Assembly: GCA_027306845.1 (NCBI GenBank)
Contig: DAHUYY010000006.1
Location: 1-23,164 of the forward strand
Length of the DNA: 23,164 bases
Direction: 5' to 3'
DNA from: Vulcanimicrobiota bacterium
Lineage (GTDB): Bacteria > Vulcanimicrobiota > Vulcanimicrobiia > Vulcanimicrobiales > Vulcanimicrobiaceae
Part shown: positions 1 through 7,255 of the stretch, piece after piece
Numbering within the stretch: position 1 is the first letter of the stretch
Layout: the number at the start of each line of letters is the position of its first letter
Position numbers and translations under genes: made by a program
The notes under the pieces: model-generated
Databases searched by the model: none
What the model saw: only the letters and a program-made list of their open reading frames with translations
What the model was told of the DNA's origin: nothing

Positions 1-801
1 AAAGCGCTCGCGCACGCGGGGCTCGATGCAAGCGATATCGATTGCTTCATCGTCGCCACCGTAACGCCCGACTATAGCTTTCCGGCGACCGGTTGTATCG
101 TTGCCTCGCGGCTCGGCGGGGTCGACAAACCGGGATTCGATATCAATATCGCCTGCAGCGGATTTATTTACGGCCTCACCACGGCATCGGCGCTTATCCG
201 CGGCGGCGTCTATAAACGCATCTTGCTCATCGGGGCCGAGACGCTCACCTCGATAACGAATTACGAAGATCGCGGCTCGGCGATTCTCTTCGGCGACGGA
301 GCCGGCGCAGTCGTTCTCGAAGCTGCGGAGAAAGATTCCTTTCTTTCCTCGGAGCTCGGTTCGGATGGCAGCCGCCCCGAATTGCTTTTCGTTGAGGCCG
401 GCGGTTCGCGGAACCCGATCGATGCCGAAAAACTCGCCGAACGCAAAAATTTTCTCTCGATGCAGGGGCGCGAAGTTTTCAAGTTTGCCGTTACCAAAAT
501 GATCGCCGCGACCGACGTAGCTCTGCAAAAAGCCAACCTCACGCGCGACGATTTGAATCTGCTGATCCCCCATCAGGCGAACAAGCGCATCGTCGATGCG
601 GCAGCGAAATATTTGAACATGGGCCCCGACCGCGTCGTTATCAACATTCACGAATACGGGAATACCTCGGCGGCTTCGATACCGATCGCGCTCTCGGAGG
701 CCGTTGCAGCCGGGCGCGTGCGCGATAACGACGTCATCGTCTTCGTCGCTTTCGGGGGCGGGCTCTCGTGGGGCGCAGTGACGTGGCGGTGGTCGGCGTG
801 A
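1..801 (+). CDS. fabH: Beta-ketoacyl-ACP synthase III, 5' end cut by window
   Basis: FabH condenses acetyl-CoA with malonyl-ACP to start fatty-acid synthesis in the cytosol. The frame is open from base 1, so the N-terminus lies outside the window. All three catalytic residues are visible: Cys in DINIACSGF (codon 154-156), His in LLIPHQANKR (codon 571-573) and Asn in YGNTSAAS (codon 661-663). This is the Cys-His-Asn triad of the KAS III family, and the glycine-rich C-terminal FGGGLSWG is also typical. The stop TGA at 799-801 overlaps the GTG of fabD, so the two genes are translationally coupled. The fabD-fabG-acpP genes follow on the same strand and support the assignment. Confidence 0.96.
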   Translation, partial: KALAHAGLDASDIDCFIVATVTPDYSFPATGCIVASRLGGVDKPGFDINIACSGFIYGLTTASALIRGGVYKRILLIGAETLTSITNYEDRGSAILFGDGAGAVVLEAAEKDSFLSSELGSDGSRPELLFVEAGGSRNPIDAEKLAERKNFLSMQGREVFKFAVTKMIAATDVALQKANLTRDDLNLLIPHQANKRIVDAAAKYLNMGPDRVVINIHEYGNTSAASIPIALSEAVAAGRVRDNDVIVFVAFGGGLSWGAVTWRWSA

Positions 802-1760
802 ACTCGTTGAGAGTCGGCGCGATCTTCCCGGGACAGGGCTCGCAGATGTTGGGCATGGGCGTCGATGTCGCGCAGCGCTATCCCGCCGCCGCCGAACTCT
901 TCGAACGCGCGGAGAAGATTCTCGGTTACGATCTTTTGGCGCTGCAACGCGAGGGCCCCGAAGAACGGTTGCGCGAGACACAGTACAGCCAGCCGGCGAT
1001 TTTTGTCACGAACCTCGCGCTTGCATCGGCGGTGCAGGGGCTCGTTCCACAGCTCGTTGCGACGGCGGGACACTCGTTTGCCGAATTTTGCAGCCTCGTT
1101 GTTGCCGGCGCGATCTCGTTTGAAAATGCATTACGCGTCGTCGACGAACGTGGGAAAGCGATGAGCGCCGCGGCCGCTGCCGCACCGGGCGGCATGTCGG
1201 CGATTCTCGGGCTCGATGTCGTCGCGGTGCGCTCGGTCACCGATGCGACGCAAGCGCGTACCGGGCTGCGCGTCTCGCCGGCGAATTTTAACGCCCCCGC
1301 GCAGATCGTCATCTCCGGCGATCTTGAGGCGGTGGTTGCAGCCGGTGAAGCTGCGCTTGCAGCCGGTGCAAAGCGCGTCGTTCCGCTCAATGTCTCGGGT
1401 GCCTGGCACTCGGCGTTGATGGAGCCCGCAGTCGAGCGTTTCGAGCGTGCCGTTGCCGCAGCATCGTTCAGCATGCCCGAGCGCATCGAAGTGCTCTCTA
1501 ACGTCGACGCGCAGCCCTATCGCAGCACCGAGGAGATCCGTAAAAACCTCGTTGCCTCGATCGTGCACGAAGTCCGTTGGCACGAAACGGCGATTCGCTT
1601 GCTGGATTGTAAACTCGATCTCGTCGTCGAGTTCGGCGCGAGTGCCGTGTTAGCGCCGATGATGAAACGCCTGCCGAATGCGCCGGAGGTCATCGCGATT
1701 AGCGATGCAACGGGGATCGAGCGCCTCGAGGCGCGTCTGCTCTCGGAGGTCGGCGCATGA
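798..1760 (+). CDS. fabD: Malonyl-CoA:ACP transacylase
   Basis: FabD moves malonyl from CoA to ACP, supplying the extender unit. The 320-residue protein has the N-terminal FPGQGSQ, the nucleophile elbow GHSFAEF (Ser93; the family norm is GHSLGEY), the substrate-carboxylate Arg in DERGKAM (Arg118) and the catalytic His in GAWHSALM (His204). I chose the GTG at 798 because it forms a 4-base GTGA overlap with the fabH stop and puts the usual short leader before GQGSQ; the frame is open to an earlier GTG at 768, which would overlap fabH further. Its own stop overlaps the fabG ATG in the same way. The Gly-to-Ala change in the elbow (SFAEF) is unusual but leaves the Ser and Glu in place. Confidence 0.96.
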   Translation: MNSLRVGAIFPGQGSQMLGMGVDVAQRYPAAAELFERAEKILGYDLLALQREGPEERLRETQYSQPAIFVTNLALASAVQGLVPQLVATAGHSFAEFCSLVVAGAISFENALRVVDERGKAMSAAAAAAPGGMSAILGLDVVAVRSVTDATQARTGLRVSPANFNAPAQIVISGDLEAVVAAGEAALAAGAKRVVPLNVSGAWHSALMEPAVERFERAVAAASFSMPERIEVLSNVDAQPYRSTEEIRKNLVASIVHEVRWHETAIRLLDCKLDLVVEFGASAVLAPMMKRLPNAPEVIAISDATGIERLEARLLSEVGA

Positions 1761-2503
1761 TCTTCGCCGGGCGCAGTGCGATCGTAACCGGCGCAAGCCG
1801 CGGCATCGGCCGTGCAATCGCCGTCGATTTGGTTCGCGGAGGCGCCGATTGTGCGCTCGTTGGGCGCGATACGGCGGCGTTGGAAGAGAGCGCGGCCGCC
1901 TGTCGTTCGGTGCGCGCCGACGCTCGCATCGAGATTCTCGTCGCCGACGTGGCCGACGCGGCATCGGTCGATGCTGCCGTTCTTCGCGCCCAAGATGCGT
2001 TCGGGAAGATCGATTTCGCGATTGCCAATGCCGGGCAATCGATCGACGCCCTGCTGATGCGGATGAAGCCCGAGCAGCTCGACCATCTGCTCGACGTCAA
2101 CGTGAAGTCGGCATTTTATCTCTGCGCGGCGGTTACGCGCCCGATGATGAAACAGCGCTCGGGAAGCATCGTTTTGCTGAGCAGTATCGTCGGGATTACC
2201 GGAAATGCCGGGCAGAGCGCCTACGCCGCCTCGAAAGGGGCCCTCCTCGCGCTGGGCAGCTCGCTCGCCAAGGAGCTGGGTTCGCGGAACATCCGCGTGA
2301 ATAGTGTCGCTCCGGGACTCATCGAGACGGCGATGACCGCCTCGATGCCGGCAGCGTACCGCGACGCTTTGATCGCCAGAACGGCGCTCGGGCGCGCGGG
2401 GACCCCGGAGGATGTTGCCGGGGTGGTGTCGTTTCTTTGCTCCGATGCGTCGCGATACGTCACCGGGCAATGTATCGTCGTTGACGGCGGCATCGTCACC
2501 TAA
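1757..2503 (+). CDS. fabG: 3-oxoacyl-ACP reductase
   Basis: FabG reduces 3-oxoacyl-ACP to 3-hydroxyacyl-ACP with NADPH. The 248-residue protein is a classical short-chain dehydrogenase: cofactor loop TGASRGIGRA (11-20), NAG at 91-93, Asn115, Ser143 in LSSIVG, and the YAASK motif with Tyr156 and Lys160, giving the full Asn-Ser-Tyr-Lys tetrad. The C-terminal YVTGQCIVVDGG is typical of FabG. ATG at 1757 shares ATGA with the fabD stop. Gene order fabD-fabG-acpP argues for the fatty-acid role rather than another SDR function. The loop after NAG reads QSIDALLMRMK, close to the FabG form that contacts ACP. Confidence 0.96.
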   Translation: MIFAGRSAIVTGASRGIGRAIAVDLVRGGADCALVGRDTAALEESAAACRSVRADARIEILVADVADAASVDAAVLRAQDAFGKIDFAIANAGQSIDALLMRMKPEQLDHLLDVNVKSAFYLCAAVTRPMMKQRSGSIVLLSSIVGITGNAGQSAYAASKGALLALGSSLAKELGSRNIRVNSVAPGLIETAMTASMPAAYRDALIARTALGRAGTPEDVAGVVSFLCSDASRYVTGQCIVVDGGIVT

Positions 2504-2532
2504 ATCCGTATCACCGTACTACAAGGAGAATC

Positions 2533-2778
2533 ATGTCCAGCAGCACCTTCGATCGCGTTAAGAAAGTCATCGTCGAACAACTCGGCGTTCAGGAGTCAGA
2601 AGTGACGCCGGAAGCCTCGATCACCGACGATCTCGGTGCCGATTCACTCGACCAGGTGGAATTGGTGATGGCGTTCGAGACCGAGTTTAATATCAGCATT
2701 CCCGACGAAGAGTCGGAAAAAATCAAGACCGTCGGCGATGCCGTTGCACGCATCGACGAGGCTACGGCGAAGGCCTAG
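2533..2778 (+). CDS. acpP: Acyl carrier protein
   Basis: This 81-residue acidic protein carries growing acyl chains on a phosphopantetheine arm attached to Ser38 in the GADSLDQVELVMAFE motif. The length and acidic character are those of a normal AcpP. The ATG is preceded by a good ribosome-binding site, AAGGAG at 2523-2528, the strongest in the operon, which fits the high abundance of ACP. It lies 29 bases after fabG. A fabF gene usually follows acpP; here ffh follows instead. The stop codon sits inside the 10-base palindrome GGCCTAGGCC (2772-2781). Confidence 0.97.
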   Translation: MSSSTFDRVKKVIVEQLGVQESEVTPEASITDDLGADSLDQVELVMAFETEFNISIPDEESEKIKTVGDAVARIDEATAKA

Positions 2779-2796
2779 GCCGGCAGCACCGCGGTG
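2772..2796 (+). promoter_or_regulatory. Two palindromes across the acpP-ffh junction
   Basis: GGCCTAGGCC (2772-2781) contains the acpP stop codon, and CACCGCGGTG (2787-2796) ends in the ffh GTG start. Both are perfect 10-base palindromes separated by 5 bases. No purine-rich Shine-Dalgarno sequence is visible between the genes. The arrangement could pair back and limit ffh initiation, or simply arise from GC-rich sequence; no function is shown. Confidence 0.35.
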
Positions 2797-4116
2797 TTCG
2801 AACAACTCAGCGATCGGTTAGGCGCGCTTTTTTCGCGCTTAACGGGTCGTGGGCGGCTCAGCGAGAGCGACGTTACCGAGGCGCTACGCGAAATTCGCGT
2901 AGCGCTCTTGGAGGCGGATGTTTCGCTTTCGTCGGCCAAGTCGTTCGTCGCTCGCGTTAAAGAACGCGCGCTCGGTGCAGATATTCTCGAATCGCTCACC
3001 CCGGCGCAAACGATCGTTTCCATCTGCCACGAAGAGTTAGTTGCGTTACTCGGCGGCGCCGAAGCGCGGCTTCAATTTAGCGATGCGCCGCCGTCGGTCA
3101 TTTTGCTCGTCGGGCTCCAGGGATCGGGCAAAACCACGCATGCCGGGAAGATCGCGCTACGCCTCAAGGAACAAGGGCGACGCAGCCTCCTGGTTGCAGC
3201 CGATATTTACCGCCCCGCCGCTATCGCACAGTTACAGCGTTTGGGCGAACAGATCGACTTGCCGGTCTTCGAACGCGGCACCGCAGACCCGGTAGAGACC
3301 GCGCGCCTCGGCGTCGCCGAAGCCAAACGTCTCGGTATCTCGACGGTCATCATCGATACTGCGGGGCGCCTGCAGATCGACGACGCGCTCATGACCGAAC
3401 TCGAGCGCATCAAGGCGGTAACGCAGCCGCACGAAGTGCTTTTCGTCGCCGACGCGATGACGGGGCAGGAAGCGGCGAACGTTGCCGACGGCTTCCATCG
3501 TCGGCTCAGCATTACGGGCATCGTACTCACGAAAATGGACGGCGATACGCGCGGTGGTGCGGCGCTCTCTATTTTCGAGCGTACCGGAGCGCCGATAAAA
3601 TTGATCGGTGTCGGCGAGAAGCTCTCGGCGCTCGAAGCGTTTTATCCCGACCGCCTAGCCTCGCGTATTCTCGGAATGGGCGATGTCCTAACGCTCATCG
3701 AAAAAACGCGGGGAATCTATACCGAGGAACAGGCGAAAACGCTCGAACAGAAAATGCGCAACGCGCAATTTTCGCTCGACGATTTCCTCGATCAGTTGCG
3801 ACAGGTGCGAAAAATGGGATCGATGGGCGATCTGCTCAAGATGATTCCAGGTATGTCGCGCGCACTACCAAAGAATTTTGAACTCCCCGAAACGGAGCTC
3901 AAAAAAACAGAGGCGATTATCTGCTCGATGACGCGGCAAGAGCGGCGTAGCCCACAGGTCCTCAATGGATCTCGGCGTAAACGCATAGCTCTTGGCTCAG
4001 GCACGCAGGTCGCCGATGTGAACCGCTTGATCAAACAATTCGATCAAGCAAAATCGCTCATGAAGCAATTCGGGGGCAAACGCCGCCCGCAGATTGCTCG
4101 TGGCTCATTCCGATAG
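2794..4116 (+). CDS. ffh: Signal recognition particle protein Ffh
   Basis: Ffh binds 4.5S/SRP RNA and signal peptides of nascent membrane proteins and delivers ribosomes to FtsY. The 440-residue product has the N-domain with ALLEADV (about 37-43), P-loop GLQGSGKTT (107-115), DTAGR and TKMDGDTRGG in the GTPase domain, and an M domain with IICSMTRQERRSP and SRRKRIALGSG, the RNA-binding part. The GTG start gives the standard MFEQLSDRLG N-terminus. It lacks an obvious Shine-Dalgarno, unlike acpP 15 bases upstream and rpsP downstream. The C-terminal tail after the M domain is short and not methionine-rich. Neighbours rpsP, khpA and rimM match the usual ffh-rpsP cluster. Confidence 0.96.
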   Translation: MFEQLSDRLGALFSRLTGRGRLSESDVTEALREIRVALLEADVSLSSAKSFVARVKERALGADILESLTPAQTIVSICHEELVALLGGAEARLQFSDAPPSVILLVGLQGSGKTTHAGKIALRLKEQGRRSLLVAADIYRPAAIAQLQRLGEQIDLPVFERGTADPVETARLGVAEAKRLGISTVIIDTAGRLQIDDALMTELERIKAVTQPHEVLFVADAMTGQEAANVADGFHRRLSITGIVLTKMDGDTRGGAALSIFERTGAPIKLIGVGEKLSALEAFYPDRLASRILGMGDVLTLIEKTRGIYTEEQAKTLEQKMRNAQFSLDDFLDQLRQVRKMGSMGDLLKMIPGMSRALPKNFELPETELKKTEAIICSMTRQERRSPQVLNGSRRKRIALGSGTQVADVNRLIKQFDQAKSLMKQFGGKRRPQIARGSFR

Positions 4117-4123
4117 GAGAAGC

Positions 4124-4420
4124 ATGGTTAAGATCAGGTTGCGCCGCATGGGCGCAAAGAAACAGCCCACGTATCGTTTTATTGTTGCCGATTCGCGCTC
4201 GCCGCGCGACGGAAAGTTCATTGAGATTCTCGGACATTACAACCCGCGAACCGAACCGAAAACCGTCGAAGTCGACGAAGCGAAGGTAAAGGAGTGGATG
4301 AGCAAAGGCGCCCAGCCCTCCGAGACCGTGCGGCGTCTGCTCTCGGCGCGCGGCATGATGGATGCGGGGCCCGCCCCGACCGCCAAACGCAAGCCGAAGA
4401 AGGCGGCGAGCGAGAGCTAG
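4124..4420 (+). CDS. rpsP: 30S ribosomal protein S16
   Basis: This 98-residue basic protein starts with the invariant S16 N-terminus MVKIRLRRMGAKKQP and continues with YRFIVADSRSPRDGKFIE and LGHYNPR. S16 stabilises the 5' domain of 16S rRNA. The ATG at 4124 has AGGAGA at 4115-4120, overlapping the ffh stop, and fits the family start; the frame is open upstream to 4094 but that extension runs inside ffh. The tail of about 20 residues is Lys/Ala-rich and variable. It sits between ffh and a KH-domain gene, the common arrangement in many phyla. Confidence 0.97.
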   Translation: MVKIRLRRMGAKKQPTYRFIVADSRSPRDGKFIEILGHYNPRTEPKTVEVDEAKVKEWMSKGAQPSETVRRLLSARGMMDAGPAPTAKRKPKKAASES

Positions 4421-4421
4421 C

Positions 4422-4931
4422 GTGAGCGCTTTCGACGACGAGTTCGGTCTCTTCAGCGAGGAGACCGGAGAGGAAGAGCGCCGCGCAACCCTCAGTGGCC
4501 GGCGCGTCTCTGGGCAACGTTCGGTCGGCGATGTCGAGCGTGAAGAGCAACAGCCCGATCGTCCGGCCGCTTCGTCAGGCCCGCGCGGACGCACGCGCCG
4601 CGATGCGCCGGCACGCCCCGCTGCACCGCGCGAGCGGACGCCGCGAACCGGTGACCCCTATGCTGGGCAGCGCCGCGCGCAGGGCATTCTCGATTTTCTT
4701 GCGCGCAAGTTAGTCAGCAAGCCCGATGCGGTTGAAGTCGATCTCTTTCTCGACGAAACGGGACAGCCGACGATCGAGGTCGTGGTCGACCGCGAAGATC
4801 TCGGCAAAGTGGTCGGTCGCAGCGGCCGCGTCGCGCATGCATTACGCACGATCGCTCGTGCTTCGGCAGAGGATCGAATTACCGTCGATATTCTCGACCG
4901 CGAAGAGGCCGAGGGTGAACCGGAAGCCTAA
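4422..4931 (+). CDS. khpA: KhpA-type KH RNA-binding protein with long N-terminal extension
   Basis: The C-terminal part (about 85-160 of 169) is the single KH domain of the KhpA/YlqC family: QGILDFLARKLVSKPDAVEV, then GKVVGRSGRVAHALR with the GXXG loop as GRSG (132-135). KhpA usually follows rpsP, as here, and acts as an RNA chaperone, often with KhpB. KhpA proteins are normally about 75-80 residues; this one has an extra 80 or so at the N-terminus, acidic for the first 25 residues and then Arg/Pro-rich, probably disordered. The GTG at 4422 is the first start after the rpsP stop. The frame is open further upstream within rpsP, so the exact start is less sure, but the extension has no good internal start near the KH domain. 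Confidence 0.88.
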   Translation: MSAFDDEFGLFSEETGEEERRATLSGRRVSGQRSVGDVEREEQQPDRPAASSGPRGRTRRDAPARPAAPRERTPRTGDPYAGQRRAQGILDFLARKLVSKPDAVEVDLFLDETGQPTIEVVVDREDLGKVVGRSGRVAHALRTIARASAEDRITVDILDREEAEGEPEA

Positions 4932-5430
4932 CGACCGTATCCCGTTAGCGAGGCTCGCCGGAGCGTTCGGCGTGCATGGAGAGATCAAGTGCGACCCGTC
5001 TAATGCGGGTCGTACGCTCTTTGTGGCGGGGGCACATTTTTATTTACGGCAGGAGAGCGACGAACGCGAGGTCGTTATCTCGGGCGTGCGCGAGCACAAG
5101 GGACGGCTGCTCGTATCCATCGAGGGAATCGACACGATGGAGGGCGCGCAAGCGCTCAATGGCGCCGAGCTTACCGTGGAGCGCGAGCGGATCGAACTCG
5201 CCCCCGACGAGTATCTCGACGACGATCTCGTCGGCCTCGAGCTTCGCGGTCTCGACGGGCGTCGTTATGGAAGCATCGAGCGGGTAGAACATTGGCCGAG
5301 CAGCGATATGCTCGTCGTCGGCGGGCGCATGGTACCGATGGTGCGGGCGATCGTTCGTGCGATCGACCTTCACGCCGGGATCGTCACCGTCGATCCACCG
5401 CGTGGCTTACTCGACGGTGACGAAGCGTAA
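4915..5430 (+). CDS. rimM: 16S rRNA processing/ribosome maturation factor RimM
   Basis: RimM helps mature the 30S head and binds S19. The 171-residue product has the N-terminal RimM beta-barrel with ARLAGAFGVHGEIK (12-25) and a C-terminal PRC-barrel with DDDLVGLELR and the hydrophobic strand GRMVPMVRAIV, ending in VDPPRGLLDGDEA, close to the family's usual GLLD ending. The GTG at 4915 is the natural start, 17 bases inside khpA, since the conserved domain begins right after it. In most genomes trmD and rplS follow; here the operon stops and a convergent gene begins after 24 bases. Confidence 0.94.
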   Translation: MNRKPNDRIPLARLAGAFGVHGEIKCDPSNAGRTLFVAGAHFYLRQESDEREVVISGVREHKGRLLVSIEGIDTMEGAQALNGAELTVERERIELAPDEYLDDDLVGLELRGLDGRRYGSIERVEHWPSSDMLVVGGRMVPMVRAIVRAIDLHAGIVTVDPPRGLLDGDEA

Positions 5431-5442
5431 GGAGCGCCCTCG

Positions 5443-5469
5443 CCCGACCGGTTCCTAGTGATTGTCGGG
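5443..5469. terminator. Stem-loop between convergent rimM and the secreted-protein gene
   Basis: CCCGAC (5443-5448) pairs with GTCGGG (5464-5469) around a 15-base loop holding the stop of the minus-strand gene. No T-tract follows on either strand, so a bidirectional terminator role is only inferred from position. Confidence 0.3.
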
Positions 5470-6531
5470 ATGGAGCTCCACGTAGTCGTCGACGGCATTG
5501 CGAATCGCCGTCGGTGCGTCACCGCCGTTCGCATGGCCCTGATAGAGAAGCGCGCCGAAACATGCGTACGCTTTCAGATAAAAGCGGCTCTTGCCGTGCT
5601 GCATGAAGTGCCCCGGAATCATTTCGAGCCTGCCGGTAAGAATCGTCGCGTCGCGGTCGGCGCCGCAGATCGCATCGGCCGCGGCGGCGATCGCGCCGAC
5701 CGGCGCGCCGACGATCGAGGTGTGGAAGTGCTTGCGCAGATCTGCCGCGAGAAGATCGGTTGAGGTCGTCAGCATGCCGCCGGAAAGATTACCGCTGATG
5801 CGGACGACGAGCGCTCGGCGCGAAGGTTTCGGTTCGGGGGTCGGCGATGCAACTGCAACCGTCGGCCGTTTGCCGAAAAGATGCCCGAGTACACCCGAGA
5901 TACCGGAGATTTTTATCGAGGCCGCCTGCCCCGCTGGGCCGGTCGCCGTCGGAGCGGGGGTCTCGGAGGTGGTGCTCGGTTGATAATCGCGCCCGACTCC
6001 GGCATCGGCGAGAATCGCGCGGCGCGCGTCGAGCGCGAGCGCACCTGCGTCGCTCACCGAAAAAACTTGCGCGGTCTTCGAATAGATAATCACGCCGTTG
6101 GTGACGCTGACCACCTGTTCGAGAACCGAGACACCCTGACCGATCGGGGTGAGATAGCCGGCGACATAGTAGCCCGCTCCAAGACGGGCGGCGGTCGCAG
6201 GGTAGAGTTTTGGCGATGTCGGCGGTGGGGTCGGCAGAACGTCGAGACCGCCGCTTGCCTCGAAGGCACGTGCGAAGATCGTCGCAACGGTTGCGCCCGC
6301 CTTCTCCGGTAATCCGCTGGAGGTCGCGGTGAACGGATAGACGATCACCTTCGGTCCGCTGGGGATCGCCGTGCCCTTCGGCTTCGGGCTAGCCTTCGGG
6401 TTCGGGCTACCCTTCGGGCTCGGGCTAGCCTTTGGGCTCGGGCTCGTAACCGCTCGTGCGGCTACGATCTGGGGAGCCGCGAGAGCGGGGAGGGCGCAGA
6501 GGGCGAGCATCGCGAGGAAGAGTCGTCGCAC
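5455..6531 (-). CDS. Secreted protein with SPxPK repeat linker, TolB/CsgG-like fold suspected
   Basis: No confident family. The N-terminus (MRRLFLAMLALCALPALAAP) is a signal peptide. Residues 30-53 are four copies of a 6-residue unit SPxPK(A/G), a flexible linker. Residues about 58-165 begin VIVYPF and continue with LGAGYYVAGYLTPIG and TNGVIIYSK, a pattern resembling the TolB-N/CsgG-like domains that scan periplasmic components; this is a weak match by eye. A second globular part (about 240-345) starts ALVVRISGNL and may be a repeat of the same type. I prefer the GTG at 6531 because AAAGGA lies 6 bases upstream and it starts exactly at the signal peptide; the frame is open to an ATG at 6588. 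It lies 37 bases downstream of the hydrolase gene. Confidence 0.8.
   Translation of the reverse strand: MRRLFLAMLALCALPALAAPQIVAARAVTSPSPKASPSPKGSPNPKASPKPKGTAIPSGPKVIVYPFTATSSGLPEKAGATVATIFARAFEASGGLDVLPTPPPTSPKLYPATAARLGAGYYVAGYLTPIGQGVSVLEQVVSVTNGVIIYSKTAQVFSVSDAGALALDARRAILADAGVGRDYQPSTTSETPAPTATGPAGQAASIKISGISGVLGHLFGKRPTVAVASPTPEPKPSRRALVVRISGNLSGGMLTTSTDLLAADLRKHFHTSIVGAPVGAIAAAADAICGADRDATILTGRLEMIPGHFMQHGKSRFYLKAYACFGALLYQGHANGGDAPTAIRNAVDDYVELHPDNH
6373..6444 (-). repeat. 18-bp tandem repeat, four copies, inside the secreted-protein gene
   Basis: Four in-frame copies of an 18-base unit encode SPSPKA, SPSPKG, SPNPKA and SPKPKG. The copies differ at a few bases, so the array has diverged but is still recognisable. 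In-frame minisatellites of this kind can change copy number and alter linker length without disrupting the reading frame. Confidence 0.85.
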
Positions 6532-6568
6532 GGACGGTCCTTTCGGGGGTTTCGGAGACGTGCGGGTG

Positions 6569-7255
6569 TTAGCCGCGTATGGAATCAACGAAGCGGGCGA
6601 GCTGAAGGGTCGTCGCCTCGGGTCCTTCGAGCATCGCTAGGTGACCGAGTCCCGGCAAAACTTCGACGCGCGCGCCGACAATCCGGTCGGCGAGGAAAAG
6701 CGAGCGATCGGGTGGGGTCATCATATCGCGCTCGCCGACGAGCAGCAGGGTCGGCACGGTTATCGCTGCGAGGCGATCGCGCGCGTCGAAGGCATCGCAG
6801 GCGAGGAAATCGGCGAGCCGTTGTTCGGCCGAGACCGACGAAAACTGCGCGAGCAGCGCCGCTCGGCTCTCCTCCGAGGGTGAAGCGAACATCGCATCGG
6901 CGAGCGTTCCCAAAACCGTCGGATCGTTGCGACGTAAACTTTCGAGAATGCTCGGCGCGACGCGTAATTTCGCGCCGCTTCCGATGGTGACGAGCCCGGC
7001 GAGTGGAAGTTTTCCGCGAATAGCGATCTCCAAGGCGATCGCACCGCCCATGGAACTTCCGCAGAGAACGACGTCGCGCAGCCCATCGGAGAGGATCTGC
7101 GTTTCAACCGCATCGGCGAAACCCGCGATATCGGTCGCGCCGCCGGGCACGCCGTGCCCCGGAAGAGCGATGGCGACGGAATCGGGAAACGCCGAGCGTT
7201 GGCGTTCGAAGACCGCGGGCGTGCAGGCAGCGCCGTGGATGAAAACGAGGCTCAC
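6569..7255 (-). CDS. Alpha/beta-fold hydrolase
   Basis: A compact 228-residue alpha/beta hydrolase, probably cytosolic. It starts directly with the first strand SLVFIHGAA (oxyanion HG), has the nucleophile elbow GSSMGG (Ser68), the acid Asp177 in LLLVGERD and His205 in GLGHLAML, so the Ser-Asp-His triad is complete. The family covers esterases, lactonases, BioH- and MhpC-like enzymes, and the sequence alone does not give a substrate. GTG at 7255 overlaps the TGA of the upstream YihY gene (GTGA), and GGAG lies 8 bases upstream within that gene, so translation is probably coupled. Confidence 0.9.
   Translation of the reverse strand: MSLVFIHGAACTPAVFERQRSAFPDSVAIALPGHGVPGGATDIAGFADAVETQILSDGLRDVVLCGSSMGGAIALEIAIRGKLPLAGLVTIGSGAKLRVAPSILESLRRNDPTVLGTLADAMFASPSEESRAALLAQFSSVSAEQRLADFLACDAFDARDRLAAITVPTLLLVGERDMMTPPDRSLFLADRIVGARVEVLPGLGHLAMLEGPEATTLQLARFVDSIRG

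Noticed and set aside
1517..2470. 317-codon minus-strand frame opposite fabD/fabG
   Set aside because: Shadow frame; Arg/His-rich translation with no family motif.
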